Shown here in pieces: positions 11,431-64,000 of a stretch of 64,000 nucleotides of DNA. Source of the stretch: Larus michahellis (taxonomy: Eukaryota; Chordata; Aves; Charadriiformes; Laridae); the NCBI RefSeq assembly GCF_964199755.1, contig NC_133903.1, positions 57,728,739-57,792,738 of the forward strand, in the 5' to 3' direction. How positions within the stretch are numbered: the first letter of the stretch is position 1; the number at the start of each line of letters is the position of its first letter. A model generated the notes under the pieces. The model did no database searches, was not told where the DNA came from, and was given only the letters and a program-made list of their open reading frames with translations. Made by a program: the position numbers and the translations under genes.

Positions 11431-12497
11431 AAAACCCCTAAACTGTGTTGCCTCAGCCCTGGCATTACATCGCAGTATACCTGTGGAGCATCCTTCTGCA
11501 CGAGAGCTTCCTATATGCCTTGTTGCCTACCTTTGACTTTGCTGACAGCAAACCAATAGAACAGAGGAACGATGCAAACTGTTTCTAGAAGAAAATGCAA
11601 GAATGCGTGATTAAAAAAAACAAAGCTGTATGAGAGAGAGCACTAGTTAACAAGAAGCAATGGAAACAAATGGATCAAAGAGAACATTGGTATGACCTTG
11701 AAGGGCTAGTCAAAGGAAATACAGCAGTTTCAGCACAAGTCACTGCCTCTCGTCCACCTATTGTTTGAAATCCTACTTTGCAAAACCAAACTATGAATTT
11801 TCTTCCTCAAATAAGAAATTTTCCTCATCCTTTTTTGCTCACCATGTCTTTTTTCATGAGAACCTTATTGAGTCCAGATAAGAGCACCTAAGAGAACAAG
11901 GCTGTCTCTCGGTATCTTGTATGTGATCTATTCCATTTAGACCACTAGTTACTCTGTCACACTGGAATTTTCTGTTTTTCTGTGTCTTTCTGCACATCCT
12001 AATCCCCACTGGATTAGTGCCATGAAGGTTTAAAAGTGTAGATCTGTTAAAACCTTTTAAAAATCATCAACTAACATTATTGCAATTCTTGTTTTCAGAT
12101 TTACGAGGGAACTGCTCAGATTCAAATGATGATCAAAGCTCGTGAACATGTTGGCAAATTTAAGGCTTAAAGTGTGTCTGGTGCTGCTGTAGTGTCCCGT
12201 CTTCTCATGGAAGTGGATTTTAGTGCATTTCTCAATAGAATTAAAAAGGCACGGAGGAAAAAAAGAAACCTTTCCTTCAAAATCTTTTTATTCTGTACAT
12301 TATTGAGCACTACCTCTGTTCTCTTTGTCCACTTTCTCACTTCATTCCTGACTAACAAAGCTGGTATTTTCAAAACATTCTGAATTCCAAAGTGATTGGT
12401 TGTTCAAATACAAAATGGGAAAGGAGAAACTCACACTGCAATGTTTTCTCACTATAGAGGATCAGACTGTTATTCCTGACAGTTGTTGCTGCATTCT

Positions 12498-12503
12498 AAT
12501 AAA
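12498..12503 (+). promoter_or_regulatory. Candidate poly(A) signal of the ACADM copy
   Basis: An AATAAA hexamer lies about 330 bases after the exon 12 stop and is followed by a T-rich and then GT-rich stretch, as expected for a cleavage region. No other candidate lies closer to the stop. Whether the decayed gene is still transcribed cannot be told from sequence. Confidence 0.5.
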
Positions 12504-13009
12504 TTTTTTTTAGGAGGTGTGGTTGGTTTTTATTCATTTTTCTTGTCACATCACTTAAATTGTATTTTGGGTAAGTTGTCCAGTGTCTGAAATACGTGAA
12601 TAGCTGTACTTCACTTCCTACTCTGCCTTTCCAGTTCAGCCGTATGAAGGCCTGTACCGCTGTTGTTGGCATGCGTCTGTTCCAAGGACTTAGATGCTGC
12701 CCAATAGTAACGATATCGCTTGAGAGAACGTGGCCTATTACGCTGTTAGACTCGCTTAAGCAAGTAGATGTTCAGTTAGGATGATTCACTTCAAGTGAAA
12801 GTGTGTACCTTTTCCTTAAGAATAATTTACAAGATCATGTTTATTTCAGATCCGGTATATTTAAATGTATTATTCCTTTCCATCAGTGTATATACTTAAC
12901 TATGTTTGCAGCAAGAACAGCCGAGAAGAAGGAATTGTAAGATCATTTTTTTTCAAACTTGGATAGACACTTCTTGTCAGTGTTGGCAGAACGGACGTTC
13001 CCTGGACCT

Positions 13010-13505
13010 CGTAAGCAAATTCCTTGGCACTGGTGAGGCTGTGCCTGCAGAACCATGTCCAGGTCTGGGCTCCCCAGCACAAGATAAGGACTTAACTGGA
13101 GGGAGTCCAGCAGAGGGCCACAAGGATGATTAAGGGCCCGGAGCATCAGTCACGCGAGGAGAGGCCGAGACTCTTTAGCCTGGACCAGAGAAGGCTCAGG
13201 GGTGATCTCGTGTGTGTGCATAAATACCTGATGGGATGTGGTGAGGAGGAGGGAGCCAGCCCCTCCCCGGTAGTGCTTGCTGACAGGAGAAGAGGCAACG
13301 GGCACAAATTAGAACACATGAAATTCCACTGGAACACAAGAAAACACTTTTTTTTTTATCGTGAGGTTGTGGGGTCTCTGTGGAGATACTCAGACCCCAC
13401 CTGGAGGCGGTCATGGACTGCCTGCTCTGGCTGACCCTGCCTGGGCAGGGGGGTTGCGCTCGATGGTCTCCAGAAATCCCTTCAAACCTCAACAATCCTG
13501 TGGAT
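13010..13505 (+). repeat. CR1 LINE, 5'-truncated, plus strand
   Basis: The last part of CR1 ORF2 and the 3' tail are recognisable. There is the AGCCTGGACCAGAGAAGGCT segment, the AGGGGTGATCTC segment, and the tail that normally ends in a CCAACCTCAACCATTCTGTG-like string (here about 13480-13505). It lies between the ACADM 3' end and the RABGGTB promoter. Open frames on either strand here are fragments of the element and not genes. Confidence 0.85.
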
Positions 13506-14326
13506 TCATTTGCAATTTCTCACCAAAACGTCCTTTCATTGCTGTGGTCTCTTTCCTACATCATCTGAATTTAGTGCTGGATGGCACAATTACTGTCATC
13601 AGGTATTAGTTTTGCAGGAGTCTCAGGTAGGCCACCTGGGAAATTAGCTCTTTAAATAGTGTTTAATCACTATAAATCACCAACCTATTTACCTGCAGGA
13701 AGACCAATAATGTAACATCCTTGATAAGTACTTGACACATGTAAAAAATAGACCTTATTTGTGACAGTTCTATGCAAGCCAGCATTATACCTAATATTTC
13801 TTGTATGGAATCAAAATGACGTTCCTGCCTGGCGTGGTTCCATGGGGTACGTGTGCCAGCATCAAATGTTGGTAATCAATAATATAATCACCCTAGACAG
13901 CTTTAATTGGGAAGCAAAGGGGGTTTTTTGAGCGAAAGGACAGTAATTCTTACCTACTCTGTCACTAAATTATTGTATTTGCTTTTCCATAGAACTGAGG
14001 GGAGAGAAGGAAACCGCGGCTACTTCTATAGTTGTCCGGTTTGCTGCGGTCCCGCACAGCCGAGTCACCGCCCTTTACGTTACCCCTGGCCTGTTCCAAG
14101 ACACCCTTCAGCTGTGCCCGGCCCGAGCCCCCGCGCACCGCCAAGGCTGGAAGCGGCTCCTCCAGGGGTCCTGCCCGCCGCCCGGCAGCTCCAGGCGGCC
14201 GGGGCTCCTCCGGCGGCCGGCGCCGGCCCAGCAGGCTCCCGGGCCGAGGCCATAGCCGCGGCGAGCCGGGCGCCGCTTCCCGCCCCGCCCCGCAGCGCGA
14301 CGCTCCTTCCGGTGCGGGCGGCGAAG

Positions 14327-26677
<12,351 letters not shown>

Positions 26678-27490
26678 GCCTCGTAGAGACAGAAGGATGG
26701 TGTGACCAGTTGCTTTGGGTTTACTGATTTAAGTCATCTCATCTCTGAAACTGTTAGCATAATCTTCTTTGAGATGCGTTTACATTACGAACGTAAAGCA
26801 AGAGCTTTACTGTGGGCTTTGTCACTTTGTAAACTCTATCAGAACAGGCTGGTTCTAATAATCAGAGTGTAACATGTTCTTTGGTTGTATATAAGAGATG
26901 TAGAAACATTTCTAATCTCTAGCTAAATATATGGGCCTTTGCATTTTTTTTAAATATTCAAGTCAAAGCAATGGTGTGAATGCTTAATTTTTGTCCTTCT
27001 GTGATATCAACCATGCTAGCATCTGCCTCTACACAAGCATGTTTCGATGGTGGATCTCACAAAGCACTTTAAAAGAATATGAAGAAAAATCCCAAACAAA
27101 ACCCTACTTAAGCTACGCACTTACTGCCACACACTTGAGTATTTAATTCTTCCTGTTCATGTTTGCCATCACTGTTATATACTGAGAAACAAGCTTTTTC
27201 TTCTGATAGGAATTGATACCAGTAAAAACAAAAATTATGGTTTCATTAAGTATGTAAATGTCTTCCTTTACTGATGAGTCCCTTAGACAAAATTTCGTTG
27301 ATATTTGAAATAGAGCATACCTTGAGTAGCTGTAGAGAAACTTGCTAACATTAAGCGTTTTAGAGAAGGTCTCTGTAGGACAGTGATGTGTAACTGAATA
27401 TAGAGTTGATCCTAAATTTGTTGCTGGGTTGAAATCCTGCTTTTGTAGCTTACCAACACTTGATTATGGTGTAATTGAGAATAAAACAAG
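26678..27490 (+). other. RABGGTB: RABGGTB 3' UTR and candidate poly(A) signal
   Basis: AT-rich sequence after the TAA stop with no open frame of note. An AATAAA at 27480-27485 is followed by a T- and GT-rich stretch, which makes it the best visible polyadenylation signal. The UTR would then be about 0.8 kb. Another AATAAA near 28840 could serve a longer form. Confidence 0.45.
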
Positions 27491-29160
27491 CTGTGGAAAA
27501 TACTTGTTCTCTGAAGGATGGAGTCCTCTTTGTCTTCACAGAAGCCCTAAAATTGCCTCTTAATTTACGTTCCGCACACCCTGGCTGAGACTGAATGGTA
27601 TTCCAGTTGAAATATACAGTAAAAGGTAATTGTGAAGGGGAGGAAGTCTTTGATAATCTCTGTGTTTATGCTTAAGGAAGGTCTAAAGTTGTTTCAAACA
27701 CAATTTTAAAAGTCAGCTGATTAGTTTTATCCAGCCTATTCCTATAAATAGAAAGTAAGATAGAACTGGACGAAGTAACTTTTTGGTAGACTTTTACTTG
27801 TAGAGAATTTCAAGGAGAGAATGTGTATTTGAATGCTGAAGTATTTCTAATGATTAAAAAATCATTAGGCTTTTAGATAAGGTAAAAATCCTACTCTTTT
27901 TAGCTGTCCAGTTGCCCGATAGATTCTTTGGTCAAATCCTGGAGTTAATTTATTTTTCAAGGTTTGGACAAAAGTTATGGGAGGATTTGTGTTGAGTGTG
28001 AGGGAATGAGAGCCCTGATCAGGTTTTTTATCTAACTGTAAAGTTCAACAGAAAATTTTAAGATAAATTTTTCTCATTCCAGGTTACAGTAGCAAGTGCT
28101 GCTTCTTTTCCTCTAAGGAAACACTGTTCAGTACATGGGAATTTGCGATTTTTTTTCTGTGTTGTGGAGACAAAATGGAGTCCTCTTCAGAATTTCTAGT
28201 CTAGTGTAGACTGAGACACCCTGGGAATCAATAGGTGGGTGATATTGCATGAGAGTGTAAAATGTTTCACTGTAGGTTGAAATCCTATTAATATTATTGG
28301 AGTTTTTCTCTGAAGATGGTCTGGTCAACTTCATTTCCGAAATCGGCTGTGATTTGTAAAGGTCTTATGAGATTATAGGTTAAAAAAGGGGTGAGTATGT
28401 GCACAAACTAAAAACTTAAGGATGTTCCTCCATTCTTTACATCAGTTTTTTAAAATACTGTATTTGTAGAAAGAGAATCATCACAATTTTTCTTATGCAA
28501 ACAAAATCACACTTTCTGTTAAACATACTGTGGAAAAAAATTAGTTGCCTGGTTTCTCTATGTTAAGACTTTGTCAATTTGATGCAGAATACATTGTTAC
28601 CGTCTACCTCTTATTTTGTTCAAAGTGCTGATAAGATTTTTTTTCTGAGCTTACGTAGTTAGAAACTTTGCCGTAATTAATCTGCTGTTCTCAGTCTTCA
28701 GTTACAGGTCCTTTATTAAAGGCTTTCAGAAATTTGTACTTTCCTAACTTTTTTTTTCCCTGTGGAAATCTTTATATGGATACATCGGACGTTTTCTTAG
28801 TACTTGATTTTAAGTACTGTAGTGTAGCCAGCACTCCCAGCAATAAATTTTGCAAGATCCTGTATGAGAATTTGCGACAGAATAATGAATAATGAATAAT
28901 TCAGGTACATAAAATTGTGTGTCTGGATATGCTTATTAAAAGAGAATGAGGGAAGGGGTGGGGAACCGACAGCCATTCTACTCCTTCTCAGAACATGGTC
29001 TAGACCAGAGGTATGTGCTTTATTCCAAAGATGCTTCCTTTTGGTTTTGTTGAGATGGCTCGGTTAGGCAAATTCAGCCGTATGATCTGTGAGCGGAAGG
29101 AAGGAGGGTGGAAGATGGACGTTCCTTTTGTTTCTGCGTGGCCCACTCCCGGCCGGGGCC
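27491..29160. other. Intergenic stretch between RABGGTB and MSH4, nothing recognised
   Basis: AT-rich sequence without recognisable exons, RNA genes or well-preserved repeats. It may include a longer RABGGTB 3' UTR. The plus-strand frames near 29013-29362 overlap the minus-strand LTR-like element and are not convincing genes. Confidence 0.4.
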
Positions 29161-29172
29161 CAGCAGTGCTGG

Positions 29173-29400
29173 TGTTGTCCGAAAAGTCGGATCCTTTCCC
29201 CTATCTCACACGCCAGGATCAGACATTTATTCAGCACAAGGCTGGGTGCTCGGTGGTTTCCACAAATCAAGAATACCCATCAAGACTCTCCGTGCGATTT
29301 TTATACACATTTTACAAAGTCATTATAATATTAGTACCTCCTATGTATATTTGATTGGTTAGTAATTTACATACGATTACACCATCAAGTTACAGCTACC
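29173..29400 (-). mobile_element. LTR-like remnant of an endogenous retrovirus, minus strand
   Basis: Read on the minus strand this stretch has LTR promoter and processing signals in the correct order. There is a CCAAT box (complement of 29354-29358), a TATAAAAA box (complement of about 29297-29306), and an AATAAA (complement of 29226-29231) in a CTTGTGCTGAATAAATG context. It then runs to a CA end at 29173. The 5' end is not defined; U3 could extend past 29400. No clear target-site duplication was found. Confidence 0.5.
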
Positions 29401-29505
29401 ACGTGTGCTCAAGGGAAGGGTCTTCACCTGGGCAAGGGTCTGCTTGATCTACGGGCGTGATTTTTAGTAGTATGAAGGTAGTTCAGCCTAGGACACTAAA
29501 AATTT

Positions 29506-29712
29506 TCACTTTCCTGGCAAGTTGGCTAAACTTCTCAAAACGTGTAAATTAGCCCCATCTTCAAGGTCCTTATGCTCATATGTTCCAGGATGTGCCTCCT
29601 CGAGAGTGATGCAATACTTGCCTCCGATTAGGAGTTCTTTCATTAGCTCATGCTTGATAGATTCAAGGATAGAATCCTCATTATTCTTGAGAATACACGT
29701 ATGGCCTTTCAA
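29506..29712 (-). other. Unidentified 68-codon open frame next to the LTR-like element
   Basis: This frame lies on the same strand as, and just 5' of, the LTR-like sequence at 29173-29400. Its composition is protein-like: charged, with MKELLIGGKYCITLEEAHPG-like order and no low complexity. It could be part of the U3 region or the 3' internal part of the same old element. I recognise no family, and chance cannot be excluded at this length. Confidence 0.25.
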
Positions 29713-30222
29713 TACTAGTTACTAATAATGTTTCAAGGATATGCTTTGGTAACAGAAGGACATATATTTAAAACAATTCTACATCTAAAGTTTTATGTTT
29801 TTTATTGGGACCTTTTGGTATTTAAACTTGAGCAGGGGGAAAACATCTGTGAAGCTCCTGCTAAAAGAGTCTCTGTTGAAGAATGGATGTGGGACATACT
29901 GTGCTTAGATACTTTACTCCTGTTTTAAAGAGCATAGCAGACCATTTCTTTGTGTTCCTGTGTCACCGTTGTATTGTCTGTAGTTGCATATTTATAATGA
30001 CACTCGTTGCGTGCCCAGCAATGTATTTACTATTGAATCATTTGTAGCCGTACTAGTAACCACAGCTTTACGCTTTTTTTTCCTTAAAGCAGAGCCCCAT
30101 CTCGCCATGAGGCGGCGCCGCCGCCGCGCGGGAGCGAGGGCCGCGTGTGCCGCCGTGTTGAGGGCAGGCGGGCGGACAGCGGCCATCGCGCCTCAGGCCG
30201 GGCCGCGCGCGGCGGAGCGGCC

Positions 30223-61350
<31,128 letters not shown>

Positions 61351-62220
61351 TGTGCAATATCAGCTGTTGCTCTAATTTTTGTGACTGTAAGATGATTCTG
61401 TTTTTTTCCATAGCATTAGAAAACATTGCTTTTCACATGTTTTTAAATTCTTAATTCTTAGTCTAAATTATACGTACTACTGAAAGACCATATCCTTCAT
61501 GGTTATTTTTCCCCAAAACATACCTGAAATACAAGCATTTACTTTGTATGAGGAACACAATTCTTTTTGATAATAAACTATATCCCTTTCATTATTTTGG
61601 AGAGAAAAAAGTAGTATAATATTTAGTATTTTCTGTATGATATATCTGGTATTATGGCTCTTACATCTGATACTGAAAATCTTGCCAAACAAAAAGCAGT
61701 CTTTGAAACAGATGGTCCGCTTGTCTTGCGTAGGCAAGCTCAGCTTGCACGGTTGAACATGCATCCATAAATCCTGCCGTTCCCTACTCAAGGAGAGTTC
61801 TAGCTCACTCAGTCATTATGCTTCATCAGACATAATGTAGGCAGTCCAGGACTGCTTCCCCTCCAGAACCTGGCAGCCAGAGCTTTTTTGTAATACAGTA
61901 ACAGCAAATTACTGTTGATCAGTTTTTGTTTAGAAAGTTATTAACAGCAAGTCAATAAAAAGTTGAATATCCTTCTTCCTTATTTTTTTGGAAACTTCAT
62001 TAAGTGACAGTAACCACGTATCCCAGCTTGAAGGAATTTATCTTTCCTCACTCCCTTCTAACCAACTTTGGCCAAGCATTCTTATTTATTTCTTTTTTAT
62101 ATAGATGTATGCATGAGCGTATATATATGATTTATTATGCATGTATCTATAAAACTGGTAATACACAACAGTGCAATATCTAACAGCAAATACATTTTTA
62201 TATATACCTATATTTCCTAC
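61351..62220 (+). other. MSH4 3' UTR and short intergenic stretch
   Basis: AT-rich sequence following the MSH4 stop codon. AATAAA hexamers at 61572-61577 and 61954-61959 are candidate polyadenylation signals. Nothing else is recognisable. In human the next gene is ASB17 on the opposite strand, and no similarity to an ankyrin-repeat protein was noticed here. Confidence 0.45.
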
Positions 62221-62439
62221 CGTATTTGCTGTCTACCCCAGTGAGGATCATGGCAGAAAAGAGTATTCTGCGTTCAGTTTTCTTACCCAGAGGAACCAGA
62301 TGGCGGGAAATGGACGTTTCAGACACAGACTCAGAGGGTGCAGGTCTCCCTAGCGGGGTCAGGGCTGCAGCACCGGAGGGAACCGTTCTGGGAGTCCTGC
62401 CTGGGGCCGTTTGACCCCGACAGAGCTGTTCCCCTGACC

Positions 62440-63260
62440 TGCGCATCTTATTTCAGACCCTTCCGGTTGCTTCCAGTCAGCGCAGCGGTACTCTGTGTGT
62501 GTACGGGTGTGTAGTGCACATGCGCGGTATCCGGCCTGCTGTGTGGCTGTACTGCGCATGCGCGCCCCCGTCGCCTACAGTGCTAGGCTCCCATTGGTCT
62601 GAACGCCGTGCCACTGTCCCATTGGTCGGATCGCCTAGCTAGGGGTGGGGCGCGGTGAGGATTGACGGCGGCGACGGACCAATGGAGCGGTGCTGCCCAA
62701 GGACGGGGGCGGGCGGCGGGGCGGTGGCGGCCAGTGGACGCCCGTTGTGGCCAGGCCGGGCCGGGGGAAAGCGGAGGGGGCCGGCGGGAAATGGTGTCCG
62801 TTTCAAAATCGGAACGGGGCGGTCCGGGCGGAAAGCTGGGCCCGGCGGGCAGGTGCTCAGGCCGGGCCCGCGGAGCCACCCCGAGCACGTCGTGAGGCAG
62901 TGGACCACGTCAAGGTGAGCGGGGGGCCCCGAGGGGTGATGTGGGGGCGGGAGGGCCCTGAGTGAGGCTGGGGGAACAGGGGGCCTGAGGGGGGGCGTTG
63001 TCGGGTCGGAGCGGGGTGGCTGGGCCCGTCTCCCCGCGGGGTCCCTTCGGTCTGGGGGGTTTGGGGGTGCGGTTCCGGCGATGGCGGGGAAATAAAGCCC
63101 AGCAGGGGGGTAAGAAAGCAGCTTCCGGGCAGTGCCAGGGACGTAGGGCCGGGCCCTCTGCAGTTGCCCAGCTCTTCCCCCAAAGTGCTCGTGGAGCCCT
63201 GGGGGTGCTGCGCCCTGGCGCGACTGTGCTCCACCTGCCCCTCAGTGTTGTCCATGGGGG
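62440..63260 (+). promoter_or_regulatory. CpG-island promoter with NRF1 and CCAAT elements, gene unidentified
   Basis: A CpG-rich block contains the palindrome TGCGCATGCGCG (62553-62564, NRF1-type), inverted CCAAT boxes at 62593-62597 and 62621-62625, a direct CCAAT at 62679-62683, and GC boxes. A strong donor, AAG/GTGAGC at 62914-62915, suggests a plus-strand first exon ending at 62914. The frames through this exon are GC-rich and match nothing I recognise, so the exon may be untranslated. In human the next plus-strand gene past MSH4 and ASB17 is ST6GALNAC3, but nothing here proves that identity. Confidence 0.65.
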
Positions 63261-63278
63261 CTGCAGAGGGGGTGAGGA

Positions 63279-64000
63279 ATCACAGAATGGTTCGGGTTGG
63301 AAGGAACCTTAAAGATCATCTAGTTCCAACCCCCCAGGGACACCTCACACTAGACTAGGCTGCTCAAAGCCTCATCCAGCCTGGCCTTGAACACCTCCAG
63401 GGATGGGGCATTGACAGCTTCCCTGGGCAACTTGTCGCAGTGCCTCACCACCCTTACAGTAAAGAATTTTTTCCTGATATCCAATCTAAATCTACCCTCT
63501 CTCAACTTGAGGCTGTTACGCCGTGTCCTATCATAACACTCCCTGATAAAGAGTCCCTCCCCATCCTTCCTGCAGGCCCCCTTTATGTACTGGAAGGCTG
63601 CTATAAGGTCTCCTCAGAGCCTTCTCCAGGCTGAACAACCCCAACTCCCTCAGCCTGTCCTCATAGCAGAGGTGCTCCAGCCCTATGATTATCTTCGTGG
63701 CCCTCCGCTGGACACGCTCCAACAGGTCCATGTCCTTCTTGTGCTGAGGTCTCCAGATCTGGACGCAGTACTCCAGGTGGGGTCTCACCAGAGCAGAGAA
63801 GAGGGGCAGAATCACCTCCCATGACCTGCTGGCCACACTTCTTTTAATGCAGCCCAGGATGCGGTTGGCTTTCTGGGTTGCAAGTGCGCATTGCCTGCTC
63901 ATGTTGAGCTTCTCGTCCACCAGCACCCCCAAGTCCTTCTCCTCAGGGCTGTTCTCAAGCCATTCTTTGCCCAACCTGTATTTGTGCCTGCGATTGCCAC
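63279..64000 (-). repeat. CR1 LINE, minus strand, cut by the window end
   Basis: The 3' terminus lies at 63279 (plus strand AATCACAGAATGGTTCGGGT). The element runs leftward in its own sense from beyond the window. A minus-strand frame at 63531-63974 encodes the C-terminal ORF2 part ([47 protein letters not shown]). It is well preserved, so a comparatively recent copy. It lies in what would be intron 1 of the gene starting near 62.9 kb. Confidence 0.93.

Larger units (their letters stand above)
1736..12170 (+). pseudogene. ACADM: ACADM (medium-chain acyl-CoA dehydrogenase), unprocessed and apparently inactivated copy
   Basis: The intact enzyme is a mitochondrial matrix flavoprotein that dehydrogenates C6-C12 acyl-CoAs in beta-oxidation. 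Recognisable exons: 2 (about 1736-1834), 3 (2509-2606), 4 (2718-2787), 5 (5117-5217), 6 (5304-5384), 7 (6219-6349), 8 (7528-7636), 9 (8469-8609), 10 (8688-8783), 11 (9483-9731) and 12 (12099-12170, stop TAA). Exons 3-12 sum to 1148 nt, the human value, so there are no indels. Family motifs remain, for example [12 protein letters not shown] in exon 7 and the catalytic Glu of IYEGT (human Glu401) in exon 12. Lesions: stops in exon 2, Trp191 to Cys, Trp200 to Gln, exon 8 acceptor AG to GG, in-frame TAG in exon 10, Lys329 to Glu and Gly to Arg in exon 11. Introns are retained, so it is not a processed copy. Sequencing error cannot explain so many independent changes. A lineage-specific loss and a decayed tandem duplicate are both possible. 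Confidence 0.85.

Noticed and set aside
1736-12170. ACADM copy as a normal functional gene
   Set aside because: At least three independent disabling changes (exon 2 stops, exon 8 acceptor, exon 10 stop) make a functional product implausible.
62226-62414. 62-codon plus frame just before the downstream CpG island
   Set aside because: Short, with no recognisable family and no clear splice donor at its end. It could be chance in moderately GC-rich sequence.
63531-63974. 147-codon minus-strand frame near the window end
   Set aside because: CR1 ORF2 C-terminus within a repeat, not a cellular gene.

Overview
This is a 64 kb piece of a bird nuclear genome. Exons are split by GT-AG introns, there are CpG-island promoters, and the main repeats are CR1 LINEs. 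Two solo LTRs with 5-bp target-site duplications are also present; one resembles an LTR family I associate with Neoaves rather than fowl (inference). Three co-oriented plus-strand genes occur in the order ACADM, RABGGTB, MSH4, the order known from human 1p31.

1-12.5 kb: a copy of ACADM (medium-chain acyl-CoA dehydrogenase). Exons 3-12 are all recognisable and their coding length (1148 nt) equals that of the human gene, with no indels. The copy nevertheless looks dead. Exon 2 contains stops, the exon 8 acceptor is GG instead of AG, and exon 10 has an in-frame TAG. Many conserved residues are also changed, including the position of the common human MCAD-deficiency substitution (Lys329 to Glu). 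This is the most interesting signal in the window. Either the lineage has lost ACADM, or this is a decayed tandem duplicate with an intact copy outside the window.

12.6-30 kb: a CR1 copy, then the CpG-island promoter and nine coding exons of an intact RABGGTB (331 codons, all three zinc ligands present). Introns 2 and 3 each hold a SNORD45-type box C/D snoRNA aimed at adjacent bases of 18S rRNA. Downstream are the 3' UTR and an intergenic stretch with a minus-strand LTR-like remnant.

30-61.4 kb: MSH4, the meiotic MutS homologue, with 20 coding exons totalling 932 codons and no lesions seen. Its introns carry several CR1 fragments and two minus-oriented solo LTRs, both in intron 17.

61.4-64 kb: the MSH4 3' end, then a CpG island with an NRF1-type palindrome, three CCAAT boxes and a candidate first exon of an unidentified gene. 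A minus-strand CR1 runs off the window end.

The three genes do not form a pathway: mitochondrial fatty-acid oxidation, Rab prenylation and meiotic crossover formation. They are linked only by conserved synteny. I found no CRISPR array, tRNA, rRNA or bacterial-style operon.
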